A DNA stretch of 64,000 nt, from assembly GCF_016859125.1 (NCBI RefSeq), contig NZ_CP069338.1, positions 9,737,501 to 9,801,500 of the forward strand. The letters are read 5' to 3'. Each line of letters begins with the position of its first letter. Within the stretch, counting starts at the first letter, position 1. Positions 1 through 9,224 of this stretch are shown in pieces. The notes under the pieces were generated by a model. The model was not told the origin of the DNA. It saw nothing but the letters and a program-made list of their open reading frames with translations, and searched no databases. The stretch is from Archangium violaceum. GTDB lineage: Bacteria > Myxococcota > Myxococcia > Myxococcales > Myxococcaceae. Both the position numbers and the translations under genes were made by a program.

Positions 1-1553
1 ACGTCGAGGGCTGGGTCAACGCACTGCGGCTCAAGGATCCCCAATTCGAGCTCCAGCCGCTGATCGACAGGACGCAGCGGCTCTTCCTGGCGCTTCAGGA
101 CGCCTGGTTCCGGCGGGACATGTCCCCCGTGCGGCCCTTCCTCTCGGACGCCACCTACCAGCGCTTCGAGGTGCAGCTCCAGCTCATGAAGGACCAGGGC
201 GTGCGCGACGCCATCACCGACATCCAGGTGCTGGACGTGCAGCTCATCGGGCTCGACCAGGGTCAGTGGTTCGACACCGTCCACATGCGCGTGCGCGCCC
301 GGATGCGCGACACCGACGTGGCCGCCTCCGCCTCCGAGGCCGAGGCCCTCGCCGCCGCGAAGCGCGCGTCGCTGGAGTCCTTCACCGAGGTCTGGTCCTT
401 CGTCCGCAAGCCCGGTGTCCAGACACGGCTCGGCGAGGACCTCTTCCAGGGCAAGTGCCCCCACTGCGGCGCCCCGTTCAACGGCGGGGCCTCCAACCGC
501 TGCGAGTACTGCAACGCCATCGTCAACTCGGGCAACTACGACTGGACGCTCTCGGAGATCACCCAGGGGATCGAACACGTGCGCCACTACGCCCACGTGG
601 ACAACCTGCGCGAGGCGCGCGAGGCCGACCCGGCCCTCAACCTGGAGATCCTCGAGGACCGCGCCTCGCTGCTGTTCTGGAAGTGGATCGACGCCCAGAG
701 CCACGGCACCACGAAGCGCCTGCACAAGGTGGCCGCGCCCCAGGCCATCGACAGGTTGGACGAGGAGCTCGGGGAGCTGCGCCAGCAGGGCCGGCGCAAG
801 GTGTTCCTGGAGTGCGCCGTGGGCGGGGTCATCACCCGCGGCTTCGAGCTGGACCCGAACGGCTTCGACCGGGCCCACATCGAGGTGCGCTGGAGCGCCC
901 GCATGGGCGTTGGCCCCGCCAACGAGCGCCCCCCTTCCCTGCCAACCGTCCCGCAGCGCTGGGTCTTCACGCTGCTGCGCAAGCACGGCGCTCGGACCAA
1001 CACCGACAACGGCATGTCCACCAACCGGTGCCCCCAGTGCAACGCGCCCCTCACCGACTCGGCCGCCATCACCTGCGACTACTGCGGCACCGCGCTCGGC
1101 AGTGGCGAGCGGGACTGGGTGCTGGCCTCGGCGGCTCCCTTCGAGTCCTGGGACGCCCGCACGCCCGCGGTGGACCAGACGGCGTTCGTCCAGGGGCCGG
1201 TGGATGACGTCATCACGGATCCCCAGGAGCGCCAGCGCCTGCTCTACATGATGGCCGCGCTCGCCGCCTCCGATGGCGAGGTGGGCCGCTCCGAGCGCAA
1301 GCTGCTCGAGCTGTGCGCGCGCCGCTGGAGCGTGCCCTGGAGCAACGTGGAGATGGCCCTCAACATGGGGCCCCAGCTCTTCACCCGGCTCGTCCAGCGC
1401 CGCACGCCCGAGGCCGAGGTCTTCCTGCGCAACCTGGTGGAGATGGCGCTCGTGGATGGGCGGATCGACCGCAAGGAGCGGCGGATGCTCGAGTTCGCCG
1501 CCGGCCACCTGGATCTCACCGACAAGCTGCCGGAGCTGCTGCGCGAGCGGTAG
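1..1553 (+). CDS. Tim44-like / double zinc-ribbon / TerB-domain protein (5' partial)
   Basis: The frame is open to the left edge, so the true start lies outside; the first ATG inside (120) is in mid-domain. Domains in order, numbered from that ATG: a Tim44-like alpha/beta domain (about 1-100); a CxxC...CxxC zinc ribbon (CPHC near 113, CEYC near 128); a second Tim44-like segment (about 200-295); a second zinc ribbon (CPQC near 304, CDYCGT near 319); and a C-terminal TerB-like helical domain (about 365-477) with two acidic DGE/DGR turns. Tim44-like domains occur on membrane-associated proteins and TerB is an acidic helical fold of debated role. The alternating Tim44/ribbon arrangement suggests a duplicated unit. 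The biological function is unknown. Confidence 0.8.
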   Translation, partial: VEGWVNALRLKDPQFELQPLIDRTQRLFLALQDAWFRRDMSPVRPFLSDATYQRFEVQLQLMKDQGVRDAITDIQVLDVQLIGLDQGQWFDTVHMRVRARMRDTDVAASASEAEALAAAKRASLESFTEVWSFVRKPGVQTRLGEDLFQGKCPHCGAPFNGGASNRCEYCNAIVNSGNYDWTLSEITQGIEHVRHYAHVDNLREAREADPALNLEILEDRASLLFWKWIDAQSHGTTKRLHKVAAPQAIDRLDEELGELRQQGRRKVFLECAVGGVITRGFELDPNGFDRAHIEVRWSARMGVGPANERPPSLPTVPQRWVFTLLRKHGARTNTDNGMSTNRCPQCNAPLTDSAAITCDYCGTALGSGERDWVLASAAPFESWDARTPAVDQTAFVQGPVDDVITDPQERQRLLYMMAALAASDGEVGRSERKLLELCARRWSVPWSNVEMALNMGPQLFTRLVQRRTPEAEVFLRNLVEMALVDGRIDRKERRMLEFAAGHLDLTDKLPELLRER

Positions 1554-1574
1554 CGAGCCCCGGCCTCGCGGCCT

Positions 1575-2159
1575 CTACACCACGACCTCGCGCCTGGGCA
1601 GCGCGACCGTCGATACCGGACCGACCTCGTCGGTGTAGCAGAAGGCGAGGTACGCCAGGGTGAGTGGCAGCGTGAGGACGATGGCGAAGGCGGTGAGCCC
1701 GGCCACTCCCGCGAGGACCGCCGGGATGAGCCAGTTGAGGAAGTACGCCGCCCAGTCGTTCCTGCGCCGGAAGACGCGGCCGCTCTCGGCGAGGGCGTCG
1801 AGTGTCTTGCGGCCATCGGCGGCGAGCATCGGCGCGTGGAACCAGTAGAGCGAGAGGAGCACGCCCGGAACGATGAGGAGCATGTAGCCGATGGCGATGG
1901 GAATCCCCATGGCCAGGGTGAGTCCCCAGCTCTTCAGGAAGTTGCCCTGCCGCTCATAGGAGGCCTGCCAGCGGACGGGGCGTCCGGTGCGAGCGGATTC
2001 GATCGTCTCCTGGAGCAGGTTGAGCGTGAACCAGGGTCCCGGGATGATGACGAACCATCCCACGAGCACCACCAGTCCCCCGAGCAGAAGTCCCCCCACG
2101 TTCGCCAGGAAGAAGTCCCAGCTCCGCTTGATGCGTTGATCGATGCGTGAGTCCATCAT
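1575..2159 (-). CDS. Polytopic membrane protein, function unknown
   Basis: A 194-residue protein with about five hydrophobic helices: two near 20-50, one near 100-120 and a pair near 150-185. Short charged loops resemble those of DUF4013/glycerophosphoryl-phosphodiesterase-type membrane domains. The chosen start is the ATG preceded by GGAGG about 10 nt upstream; an in-frame start 33 nt earlier has no ribosome site. It converges on the Tim44/TerB gene with only 21 nt between stops. No catalytic motif is visible, so no function is assigned. Confidence 0.7.
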   Translation of the reverse strand: MMDSRIDQRIKRSWDFFLANVGGLLLGGLVVLVGWFVIIPGPWFTLNLLQETIESARTGRPVRWQASYERQGNFLKSWGLTLAMGIPIAIGYMLLIVPGVLLSLYWFHAPMLAADGRKTLDALAESGRVFRRRNDWAAYFLNWLIPAVLAGVAGLTAFAIVLTLPLTLAYLAFCYTDEVGPVSTVALPRREVVV

Positions 2160-2280
2160 GGCGCTTGTTCCTCCAGAGGAAGAGGTCGTCACCCCCTCCC
2201 AGGAATGGAATGCGTGACGGACGCGTTGTGACTCCCGCTTCGGGGAGGAGGCGACCGAGCCCCCGCCAGGCAGGCAGGGG

Positions 2281-4017
2281 TCAGAGCGGGCGGCGGCGGC
2301 GCGCGGCCCATGCGGCCAGCAGCATCACCCCGGCCCAGAGCCCCATGCCCGAAGCGCTTCCGCAGCCGCATCCCACGTCCAGTGCAATGGGGGGCATGGG
2401 AAGGCTCACGCTGTTGACCTCGAAGGTGTTGGGCGCGGAGACGGGGCTGCGTACGCCGAGCAGCTCCGCGGAGGCGCGCAGCTCATGGACGCCCTGCGGG
2501 AGCGCCTCGGGGACGTCGTACGCGAAGTGGCCATTGGACTCCGGCTCGAGCCGCGTCAGGGGCCTTCCATCGAGAAAGAGATGGACCCGCTGGACGCCAG
2601 GCCTGACACGCCCTTCGATGCGGAGCGTCGGCTCTACCTGGGTGGCTCCGTTCACGGGCTGCGTCAACCTGGGCGGGTCGGGCAGCCGGAAGGGGCTGGA
2701 GTCGATCTGCTCGGAGCCGCGCACCGTCCCGCCGTCCACGTCTTCGGGGCCGGCCCCATGCGTGCCGCCGTCCACCTCCGTCCGGCCGGGCTCCCCGGCG
2801 CGCACCCGGGTCTCGCATGCCAGGGGAGAGCCCTGGAGGAACACCACGCCCCCGCCACCTCCACCTCCCGTTCCGACGGGAAAGGCAATCTCGCCCACGT
2901 TGCCTCCCGGGCCGCCCGAGGCCTCCGCCAGACCGCACTCCAGCCTCTTCGCGGTCCGGATGGAGATGGCCCCGCCCGCCCCACCACCCCCCGCGCCGTC
3001 GTCCCGGGCCTTCCCCGGTGCGGTGGTTCCCATCGCGCTGAAGCGTCCCTCCTGGCCTTGTACGTTCCCGGCACGGATGAGCATCAATCCGCCCCCGCTC
3101 CCGCCTCCCGTGTTGGCGCCGTTGTTGCCCTCCCCCGCTCCACCGCCACCGCCAAAGACGAGGCGCTCATAGGGCAGGTACACCAGTGGCGCCCCGCCCA
3201 GGCCTCCCACGTCCCGCTCGTTGTCAGCGGGGGCGGCCCGCCCACCCTGGCCTCCCATCCCGGCATGCCCTCCGCCTCCACCGCCGGAGTTGTGGCAGAT
3301 GCCCCCTCCGCCGCCGTGGGTCAGGTTGCCACGCCCGGAGGCCGTGCCCGCGCTGCCGGCCACCAGACCCTCTCCTTTGTAGGCGCCTCCCGCGTCCACC
3401 GGCGTGTCCAGGCCCGTGCACTCGTTGAGGTTGATGTAGGAGAGGTCCAGGGCACCGCCCCGAAAGCCCGCGCCATCCACGGTGATGAGGCCGTCGTTGC
3501 GCAGGCTGCCGGTGACCATCATCGCGAGGATGCCGCCCACGCCCCCGTCCCAGGGCTCGGCGCGCAGCGAGGCCCCCGAGCTCACCTCCAGCGCCGTGTA
3601 CTCGGGCACCTCCACCACCTGCGACAGGTTGGCCGCATAGCCATACAGCAGCGGCGCGGTGAGGCCGAGCACCCCTCCTTCCGACACCGAGGCCACCCGC
3701 GCGTACTCGAAGCGGCCCACCGGTCCGTCGCCGAGGTCGATGGGATTCTGATCTCCAGAGTCCGGCGCGGGTGACAGGCCCGTGGACTGGTGGAGGAGCA
3801 CCAGGTCTCCAGCCGCGAACCCCGTGGCGTCCGCGACCGTCAGCGTACTCGTGCCCTCCGCCGCGTCGGCCGTGAGCCGCGCATAGCGGTTGAGGACGAC
3901 GCCCGAGGACGTGATGATCAGCTCGCCGTCCTTGCCCGAACCCAGCTCGAAGGTGTCCGGTTCCGCCCACGAGCGACCCGCCACGAGCAACCCAATCAAG
4001 AACAGGGCAATCCGCAT
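2281..4017 (-). CDS. AgmC-like glycine-rich cell-surface protein with MYXO-CTERM tail
   Basis: 578 residues. A signal peptide (1-18, ending SWA) is followed by a region resembling the N-terminal part of AgmC-type adventurous-gliding proteins: a 'fatty' beta segment (FAAGDLVLLHQSTG), then long Gly-rich stretches (about 215-405, many GGGGG runs). One Ig/bacterial-type beta domain (about 445-545) follows. The end is a typical MYXO-CTERM signal: a CGCG motif, a hydrophobic helix (LWAGVMLLAAWAA) and a terminal Arg cluster (RRRR). MYXO-CTERM proteins are processed and displayed at the myxobacterial cell surface. It may be a shorter AgmC paralogue; a motility role is inference from family only. Confidence 0.8.
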   Translation of the reverse strand: MRIALFLIGLLVAGRSWAEPDTFELGSGKDGELIITSSGVVLNRYARLTADAAEGTSTLTVADATGFAAGDLVLLHQSTGLSPAPDSGDQNPIDLGDGPVGRFEYARVASVSEGGVLGLTAPLLYGYAANLSQVVEVPEYTALEVSSGASLRAEPWDGGVGGILAMMVTGSLRNDGLITVDGAGFRGGALDLSYINLNECTGLDTPVDAGGAYKGEGLVAGSAGTASGRGNLTHGGGGGICHNSGGGGGGHAGMGGQGGRAAPADNERDVGGLGGAPLVYLPYERLVFGGGGGAGEGNNGANTGGGSGGGLMLIRAGNVQGQEGRFSAMGTTAPGKARDDGAGGGGAGGAISIRTAKRLECGLAEASGGPGGNVGEIAFPVGTGGGGGGGVVFLQGSPLACETRVRAGEPGRTEVDGGTHGAGPEDVDGGTVRGSEQIDSSPFRLPDPPRLTQPVNGATQVEPTLRIEGRVRPGVQRVHLFLDGRPLTRLEPESNGHFAYDVPEALPQGVHELRASAELLGVRSPVSAPNTFEVNSVSLPMPPIALDVGCGCGSASGMGLWAGVMLLAAWAARRRRPL

Positions 4018-4080
4018 GGAGAGGATGTTGCCATGGAGAGCGGCATCACTCCCTGGCGAGGAAATCGAGCCCGACGGATG

Positions 4081-4152
4081 ATTCTACCCGGGTGATATTG
4101 ACAGGAGTTCCACCCAGGTGTTATTGCCTGAATTCTACCCGGGTAAATTCCC
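4081..4152. promoter_or_regulatory. Three operator-like direct repeats with ACCC(G/A)GGT palindromic cores
   Basis: Three imperfect repeats start at 4082, 4108 and 4133, so they are 26 and 25 bp apart. Each reads TTCYACCCRGGT followed by an AT-rich tail (GATATT, GTTATT, AAATTC). The ACCCGGGT core of copies 1 and 3 is a perfect palindrome, and copy 3 extends to TACCCGGGTA. They lie between the divergent MYXO-CTERM and DUF2239 genes, ending 27 nt before the DUF2239 start. Helical phasing of about 2.5 turns and position suggest binding sites for a dimeric regulator; the regulator is not identified. Confidence 0.55.
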
Positions 4153-4178
4153 CGGGTTGCACGAAGGAGTCGGGTACG

Positions 4179-4799
4179 GTGTCGGAAAAGCAGAAGAACT
4201 ACACGGGTTTCGCGGGTCACCAGCTCATCGGCTCGGGGGCGCTGGAGGACGTCGCCTTGAAGGCGAAGGAGCGGCTCGACAGGGACGAGAGCTCTCAGAT
4301 CCTCATCTTCGACGACGAGACCGGGGAGCCCATCCACCCGGACTTCCGGGGGACGCGGGAGCAGTTCCTGGAGAAGCTCGCGAAGAAGATGGCCCGGGCG
4401 GCGGGCGGGTCCGAGGAAGCGGAGGAGCCGCGAAGGTCCGGTCCGGGCCGGCCGAAGCTGGGGGTGGTGTCCCGGGAAGTGTCGCTGCTGCCGCGCCACT
4501 GGGAGTGGCTCAACGAGCAGCCCGGCGGAGCGTCGGTGACCTTGCGCAAGCTCGTCGAGGAAGCGAAGCGCGCGAGCCAGGGGACGGATCGGGCGCGGCG
4601 CTCGTGGGAGGCGGCCTACAAGTTCATGCAGGCCATGGCGGGAGACTTCCCCGGCTTCGAGGAAGCCTCACGCGCCTTCTTCGCGAAGAGTCACGAGCGC
4701 TTCGATGCGCAGATCCAGACCTGGCCGAAGGACGTGAGGAATCACCTCCGGAAGCTGGTGGCGATCGCCATCCGGGACGAGAAGGCGACCGCCTCCTGA
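4179..4799 (+). CDS. DUF2239 family protein
   Basis: A 206-residue soluble protein recognisable as DUF2239: an N-terminal segment with YTGFAGHQLIGSG and ILIFDDETGEPI, a basic GPGRPKLG linker, LLPRHWEWLNEQPGGAS in the middle and a helical C-terminus (about 120-200) rich in Arg/Lys. The start is a GTG with AAGGAG 8-9 nt upstream; the frame extends further 5' but runs through the operator-like repeats. It is convergent with zwf, 3 nt between stops. The family's function is not established. The basic RPK segment hints at nucleic-acid contact, which is inference. Confidence 0.8.
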   Translation: MSEKQKNYTGFAGHQLIGSGALEDVALKAKERLDRDESSQILIFDDETGEPIHPDFRGTREQFLEKLAKKMARAAGGSEEAEEPRRSGPGRPKLGVVSREVSLLPRHWEWLNEQPGGASVTLRKLVEEAKRASQGTDRARRSWEAAYKFMQAMAGDFPGFEEASRAFFAKSHERFDAQIQTWPKDVRNHLRKLVAIAIRDEKATAS

Positions 4800-4802
4800 A
4801 CC

Positions 4803-6347
4803 TCACTCCCCGTTCCAGGTGTGCCCGTGGCGCGCGAGCAGGCGGCTGGCCGCCTCCGGGCCCCAGCTCCCGGCGGCGTAGTTCGGCTCGGCGCCGCCCC
4901 TGGACCACTCATCCAGCACGGGCATGACCAGCTCCCAGGCCCGCTCGACCATGTCCTCCCGCGTGTAGAGCGTGGAGACCCCGAGCATGCTGTCCAGCAG
5001 CAGCCGCTCGTAGGCCTCGGGCGGCGGCCCCTCCCGCATGGATTCGTAGAAGTAGCTCATGTCCATGTCGCGCACGCGCACCGCTCGCCCGGGAGCCTTC
5101 ATCGCCACTCGCAACGTGACGCTCTCGCGCGGTTGGATCCGGATGATCAACTGGTTGGCGGACAGCCGCTCCCGCTGCTCGGTGCCGAACAGGTTCCCCC
5201 TGCCCTCCTTGAACTGCACCACCACCTCCGTGACACGCTCCTTCATCCGCTTGCCGGAGCGCACGTAGAAGGGCACGCCGGCCCAGCGCGCGTTGTCGAA
5301 GCGCATGGTGAGCATCGCGTAGGTCTCCACTCCCGAGGTGGGCGAGACGCCCGGCTCCTCGCGGTACCCGCACACGGGCTCGCCAGCGATGAGGCCCGCC
5401 CCGTACTGCCCGCGCACGCACTCGGCGCGGATGCGCTCGGGGGTGAAGGGCCGTGCCGCCTCCAGCACCCGGACCTTCTCGTCACGCACGGCTTCCGGAT
5501 CGAGGCTCGCGGGCGGCTCCATGGCGATCAGCGAGAGCACCTGGAAGGCATGGTTCTGGATCATGTCCCGCATCGCCCCCGACTGCTCGTAGTACCGGCC
5601 CCGCCCCTCGACGCCCAGGGGCTCGGCGCACGTCACCTGGACGTGATCGATGTGCCGGTGGTTCCACAGCGGCTCGAAGATGCCGTTGGCGAACCGGAGC
5701 ACCAGCAGGTTCTGCACCATCTCCTTCCCGAGGTAGTGATCCATCCGGTAGATGCGCTGCTCGTCGAAGTACCGGCGGATGCGGGTGTTGAGCTGCCGCG
5801 CGCTTTCGAGATCCGTGCCGAAGGGTTTCTCGACGACGATGCGTGACCAGCCCTTCGCGTTGGATCGGGACAACCCCGACTCGCCCAGCCGCTCCACCAC
5901 GTCACCGAAGAACGTGGGTGACACCGAGAGATAGAAGAGACGATTGCCCCGCGTCCGGCGCTCCTCTTCCACCTGGCCGAGCAACTCGCCCAGCCGCGCG
6001 TAGTCCCAGGCCGAGGTGATGTCCATCGACATGTAGAACAGCCCCCGGGCGAACGTGTTCCACGCCCTCTCGTCCACCCTGCCGGCCCCGTGGGCCCGCT
6101 CGACGGCGGCGCGCATCCGCGCTCGGAATCCCTCGTGCCCCAACTGGGAGAGAGAGGCCCCGACGAGGGTGAACTCCGCCGGGAGCTGTCCCTCCTGGAA
6201 GAGCCGGAAGAGCGCGGGAACGAGCTTGCGTGCCGCCAGATCACCGGACGCTCCGAAGAGGATCATCGTGCACGGTTCGGGGATCTCCCTGGCGCGCTCG
6301 CCGGCTGCCTCGATCCCATCCCATACCTTCATCGCTGATTGCATCAT
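4803..6347 (-). CDS. zwf: Glucose-6-phosphate 1-dehydrogenase
   Basis: Oxidises glucose-6-phosphate to 6-phosphogluconolactone with NAD(P)+, the entry step of the oxidative pentose phosphate pathway. Seen: the Rossmann motif GASGDLAARKL near residue 28, the substrate signature RMDHYLGKE (family form RIDHYLGKE), EKPFGTD, and a C-terminal domain with MLGVSTLYTREDMVE. The length (about 514 residues) fits the family. Two adjacent ATGs are possible; GGAG lies 3-6 nt upstream of them, and the longer in-frame extension has no ribosome site. It is divergent from the cyclitol cluster, whose cyclase would use sedoheptulose-7-phosphate from the same pathway. Confidence 0.95.
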   Translation of the reverse strand: MMQSAMKVWDGIEAAGERAREIPEPCTMILFGASGDLAARKLVPALFRLFQEGQLPAEFTLVGASLSQLGHEGFRARMRAAVERAHGAGRVDERAWNTFARGLFYMSMDITSAWDYARLGELLGQVEEERRTRGNRLFYLSVSPTFFGDVVERLGESGLSRSNAKGWSRIVVEKPFGTDLESARQLNTRIRRYFDEQRIYRMDHYLGKEMVQNLLVLRFANGIFEPLWNHRHIDHVQVTCAEPLGVEGRGRYYEQSGAMRDMIQNHAFQVLSLIAMEPPASLDPEAVRDEKVRVLEAARPFTPERIRAECVRGQYGAGLIAGEPVCGYREEPGVSPTSGVETYAMLTMRFDNARWAGVPFYVRSGKRMKERVTEVVVQFKEGRGNLFGTEQRERLSANQLIIRIQPRESVTLRVAMKAPGRAVRVRDMDMSYFYESMREGPPPEAYERLLLDSMLGVSTLYTREDMVERAWELVMPVLDEWSRGGAEPNYAAGSWGPEAASRLLARHGHTWNGE

Positions 6348-6496
6348 CCGCTCCAAGTCTGGCTCCTTGGCACTTGCCTGACGGTTGGATGGAGCCTGTG
6401 AAGCTTGTGACCCCGCGAGGATGAAGGTCACGCGGGACTCACAAACGCAGCGCCCGGACTCCTCCTGTGCAGACCCAATCCCTCACAGGAGAGATC

Positions 6497-8218
6497 ATGG
6501 AGCGGAACGGCAAGGGCGGCCTCGGATTGCTCGTCCACCAGGTGCGCAGTGGCGAACTGGACCGGGAGGGTTTCCTCCTGGCCGCGGGGCAGGCGGGCGT
6601 CCCAGCCGAGCGCGCGGCGGCACTGGCGGACGAGGCCCTGGCCGCCTGGGAGAACCAGCGCCGGCTGCGAGAGAACCCTCGCGAGGCCCATGACTTCATC
6701 GTCATTGGCGCGGGCTCGGCCGGGTGCGTGCTGGCCGCCCGGCTGTCCGAGGACCCGGCCAATCAGGTGCTGGTGCTCGAGGCGGGAGGCCCCGGCACGC
6801 ATCCGGACGTGTTCATCCCGTCGCGCTGGAAGCAATTGCTCGGCACCGAGCTGGACTGGAACTACCAGACGGTGCCCCAGCGGCATGCCGCGGATCGGAT
6901 CGTCCCCTGTCCTCGCGGCAAGATGCTCGGAGGCTGCGCCAGCAACAACGCCAGTGTCTGGGCGCGGGGCCACCGCCTGGACTTCGACGGCTGGGCCGCC
7001 CAGGGCAATCCCGGCTGGGATGACGAGACGGTCCGCCGCGTCTTCAAGGACCTGGAGGACTACTCCGGTGGCGAGGACGAGTACCGGGGCGTGGGTGGCC
7101 CGCTGCGCATCTCCCGCGCGGTGGATCCGCATCCTCTCGCCCGGGCCTTCATGGAGGCTGCCCAGCTGGCGGGGTTCCCGACGACGCGCGACTACAATGG
7201 CGAGCGGATGGAGGGCGCGGGTTTCTTCGACCTGAGTGTCGCCGACGGCGAGCGCTTCAGCGTGGCCCGGGCCCTGCTCTTTCCGGCCATGCGCCGGCCC
7301 AACCTGACGGTGCTCACCCACGCCGAGGTGACGCGGCTGATCTTCGAGGGCCGCCGGTGTACGGGCGTGGAGTTCCGTCATGGCGGCCAGGTGCGCCGGG
7401 TGCGCGCCCTGCGCGAGGTGGTGCTGTCGGCCGGTGCCATCAACTCCCCGAAGATGCTGATGCAGTCCGGGGTGGGGCCGGCGGACGAGCTCCGCGCCCT
7501 GGGCATCCCCGTAGTGCACGCCCTGCCGGGCGTGGGCCAGGAGCTGCAGGATCACATCCTGGTGGCGGGCATCAATTACGAGAGCCGCATTCCCCTGCCA
7601 CCGCCTCGGGGCAATGGCGCCGAGGCGACCTTGTGGTGGAGGTCCCAGCCGGGGCTCTCCCGCCCCGACATCCAACCCATCCTCCACCAGTTCCCCGTCG
7701 TCACCGACGAACTGGGCCCCCTGCCCGACAACGGCTACTCCATCATCCCCGGCCTGGTCCGTCCCGCTTCCCGGGGCCGCATGCGGCTGGCTTCCGCGGA
7801 CCCCTCCGCTCCGCCAGTCCTCGACATGAACTACCTGGGCCACGAGGCGGACGTCGAGGCGCTGCGGGTCGCCGTCGAGCTGTCCCGGGAGCTGGGTGCT
7901 TCGCGCGCCTTCGACCGCTTCCGCAAGCGTGAGCTCATGCCCGGACCGCTCGGCCGCGCCGGGATGGTGGAGTGGATCCGCAAGGCGACCACCTGCTTCT
8001 TCCACCCCACCAGCACCTGTCGCATGGGCGTGGACGAGCGCTCGGTGGTGGACCCGCGGTTGCGCGTCCATGGCCTCGAGGGCCTGCGCGTGGCGGACGC
8101 GTCGATCATGCCGGAGATCACCTCCGGCCCCACCAATGCCCCCACCATCATGATTGGGGAGCAGGCCTCGCGCTTCATCCTCTCTCGGACCGATGCCGGG
8201 AGGAACAGGAATGGCTGA
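6497..8218 (+). CDS. GMC-family FAD oxidoreductase (choline-dehydrogenase-like)
   Basis: 573 residues. A helical extension of about 60 residues precedes the FAD-binding motif VIGAGSAGCVLAARL. The GMC signatures follow: GGCASNNASVWARG, SAGAINSPKMLMQSGVGP and the C-terminal catalytic segment HPTSTCRMG...GLRVADASIMP...NAPTIMIGEQAS with the active-site His/Asn pair. GMC enzymes oxidise alcohols, here probably a cyclitol hydroxyl. AGGAG sits 5 nt before the chosen ATG. It overlaps the next gene by 8 nt and opens the coupled gene set. The N-terminal helical extension is unusual for the family. Confidence 0.85.
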   Translation: MERNGKGGLGLLVHQVRSGELDREGFLLAAGQAGVPAERAAALADEALAAWENQRRLRENPREAHDFIVIGAGSAGCVLAARLSEDPANQVLVLEAGGPGTHPDVFIPSRWKQLLGTELDWNYQTVPQRHAADRIVPCPRGKMLGGCASNNASVWARGHRLDFDGWAAQGNPGWDDETVRRVFKDLEDYSGGEDEYRGVGGPLRISRAVDPHPLARAFMEAAQLAGFPTTRDYNGERMEGAGFFDLSVADGERFSVARALLFPAMRRPNLTVLTHAEVTRLIFEGRRCTGVEFRHGGQVRRVRALREVVLSAGAINSPKMLMQSGVGPADELRALGIPVVHALPGVGQELQDHILVAGINYESRIPLPPPRGNGAEATLWWRSQPGLSRPDIQPILHQFPVVTDELGPLPDNGYSIIPGLVRPASRGRMRLASADPSAPPVLDMNYLGHEADVEALRVAVELSRELGASRAFDRFRKRELMPGPLGRAGMVEWIRKATTCFFHPTSTCRMGVDERSVVDPRLRVHGLEGLRVADASIMPEITSGPTNAPTIMIGEQASRFILSRTDAGRNRNG

Positions 8219-9089
8219 GACGACTTCGCAGGGTCCCCGGATCCAGGGGGCCCTGATGATGCCCTTCTCCAACGTGCGACACCTGTCGTACGCCGAGCAG
8301 TTGGAGGCCACTCGTCTTGCCGGCTTCGGCCAGCTGTCGATGCACCCCCACCAGGCTCGAGCCGAGCTCGAGCGCCGGACGGCGGAGGAGATGCTCAAGA
8401 TGGCCGCCGACGCCGGCGTCGAGCTCACCCGGCTCGACCCGCTCAGCAACTGGAACCCGCTGTGGCTGCCCACGAACATGGATGCGCAGTACGTGCGGGA
8501 CTTCGACATCCCGGCCTCGCAGTTCTTCGAGCTCTGCGAGGCGCTGCAGATCCGTTATGCGAGCGTGAACGCCACCTTCGCCGCGGGCGTGTATACCCAC
8601 GACGAGGTGGTCGAGCACTTCGCTGCGGCGGCCCGACGCGCTGCGGAGAGCGGTGTCATCCTCGATCTGGAGAATATACCCTTGTGGGGTGTGCGAACGG
8701 TCCGTGACGCCTGGTCGATCGTCGCCGACTCCGGGGATGCCGACGCGGGCATCGTCTTCGACACGCTTCACTATGTCCGCAGCGGCTCGACGCCCGAGAT
8801 GCTTCGCGAGGTTCCCGGTGAGCGCATCCACGTCGTCCAGCTCAACGACGGCCCGCTGTCACTGCCGCCCGGCGTGACGTTGGAGACCAACTGCTTCGAG
8901 CGCGACTGGCCGGGCGAGGGCGAGTTCCCGCTGGTCGAACTCTTGCAGATCCTTGCCGAGAAGGACGCGCTGAGGCAGGTCAACCCGGAGGTCTTCTCTC
9001 CGACGAACGACGGTCGGTCGCCCGCGGAGATCGCGCGGCTCTCTCGCGAATCGCTCCAGCGGACACTCGCCGATGCCGGTGTCGCCTGA
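8211..9089 (+). CDS. Sugar-phosphate isomerase/epimerase-type TIM-barrel protein
   Basis: 292 residues of the AP-endonuclease-2-like TIM-barrel family (Hyi/IolE/xylose-isomerase-like). Candidate metal ligands are the Glu of DLENIP, Asp/His of FDTLHY, the Asp of VQLNDG and the Glu of NPEVFS. The start overlaps the GMC stop by 8 nt and has GGGAGG 7 nt upstream, so translation is probably coupled. Family members isomerise or epimerise sugars and inosose intermediates, or dehydrate them. Here the substrate is likely a keto-cyclitol made by the cyclase nearby, by context only. Confidence 0.75.
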   Translation: MAETTSQGPRIQGALMMPFSNVRHLSYAEQLEATRLAGFGQLSMHPHQARAELERRTAEEMLKMAADAGVELTRLDPLSNWNPLWLPTNMDAQYVRDFDIPASQFFELCEALQIRYASVNATFAAGVYTHDEVVEHFAAAARRAAESGVILDLENIPLWGVRTVRDAWSIVADSGDADAGIVFDTLHYVRSGSTPEMLREVPGERIHVVQLNDGPLSLPPGVTLETNCFERDWPGEGEFPLVELLQILAEKDALRQVNPEVFSPTNDGRSPAEIARLSRESLQRTLADAGVA

Positions 9090-9224
9090 CGACGGCTCCC
9101 GTCCACCACGTCTTCTCGTCCCGTCTCCAGCTGGAGCGCAGGACCGGCACGCTCGTCGCCCGCGGCCGGCGCGCAGCTCCCCCAAGCGGGGGTAGAGCCG
9201 AAGCCGCAAGAGGCGAGCCCCGTC

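Noticed and set aside
6428-8509. 693-residue frame antisense to the GMC oxidoreductase
   Set aside because: No recognisable motif; it fully overlaps an enzyme with an intact catalytic sequence and crosses two genes.
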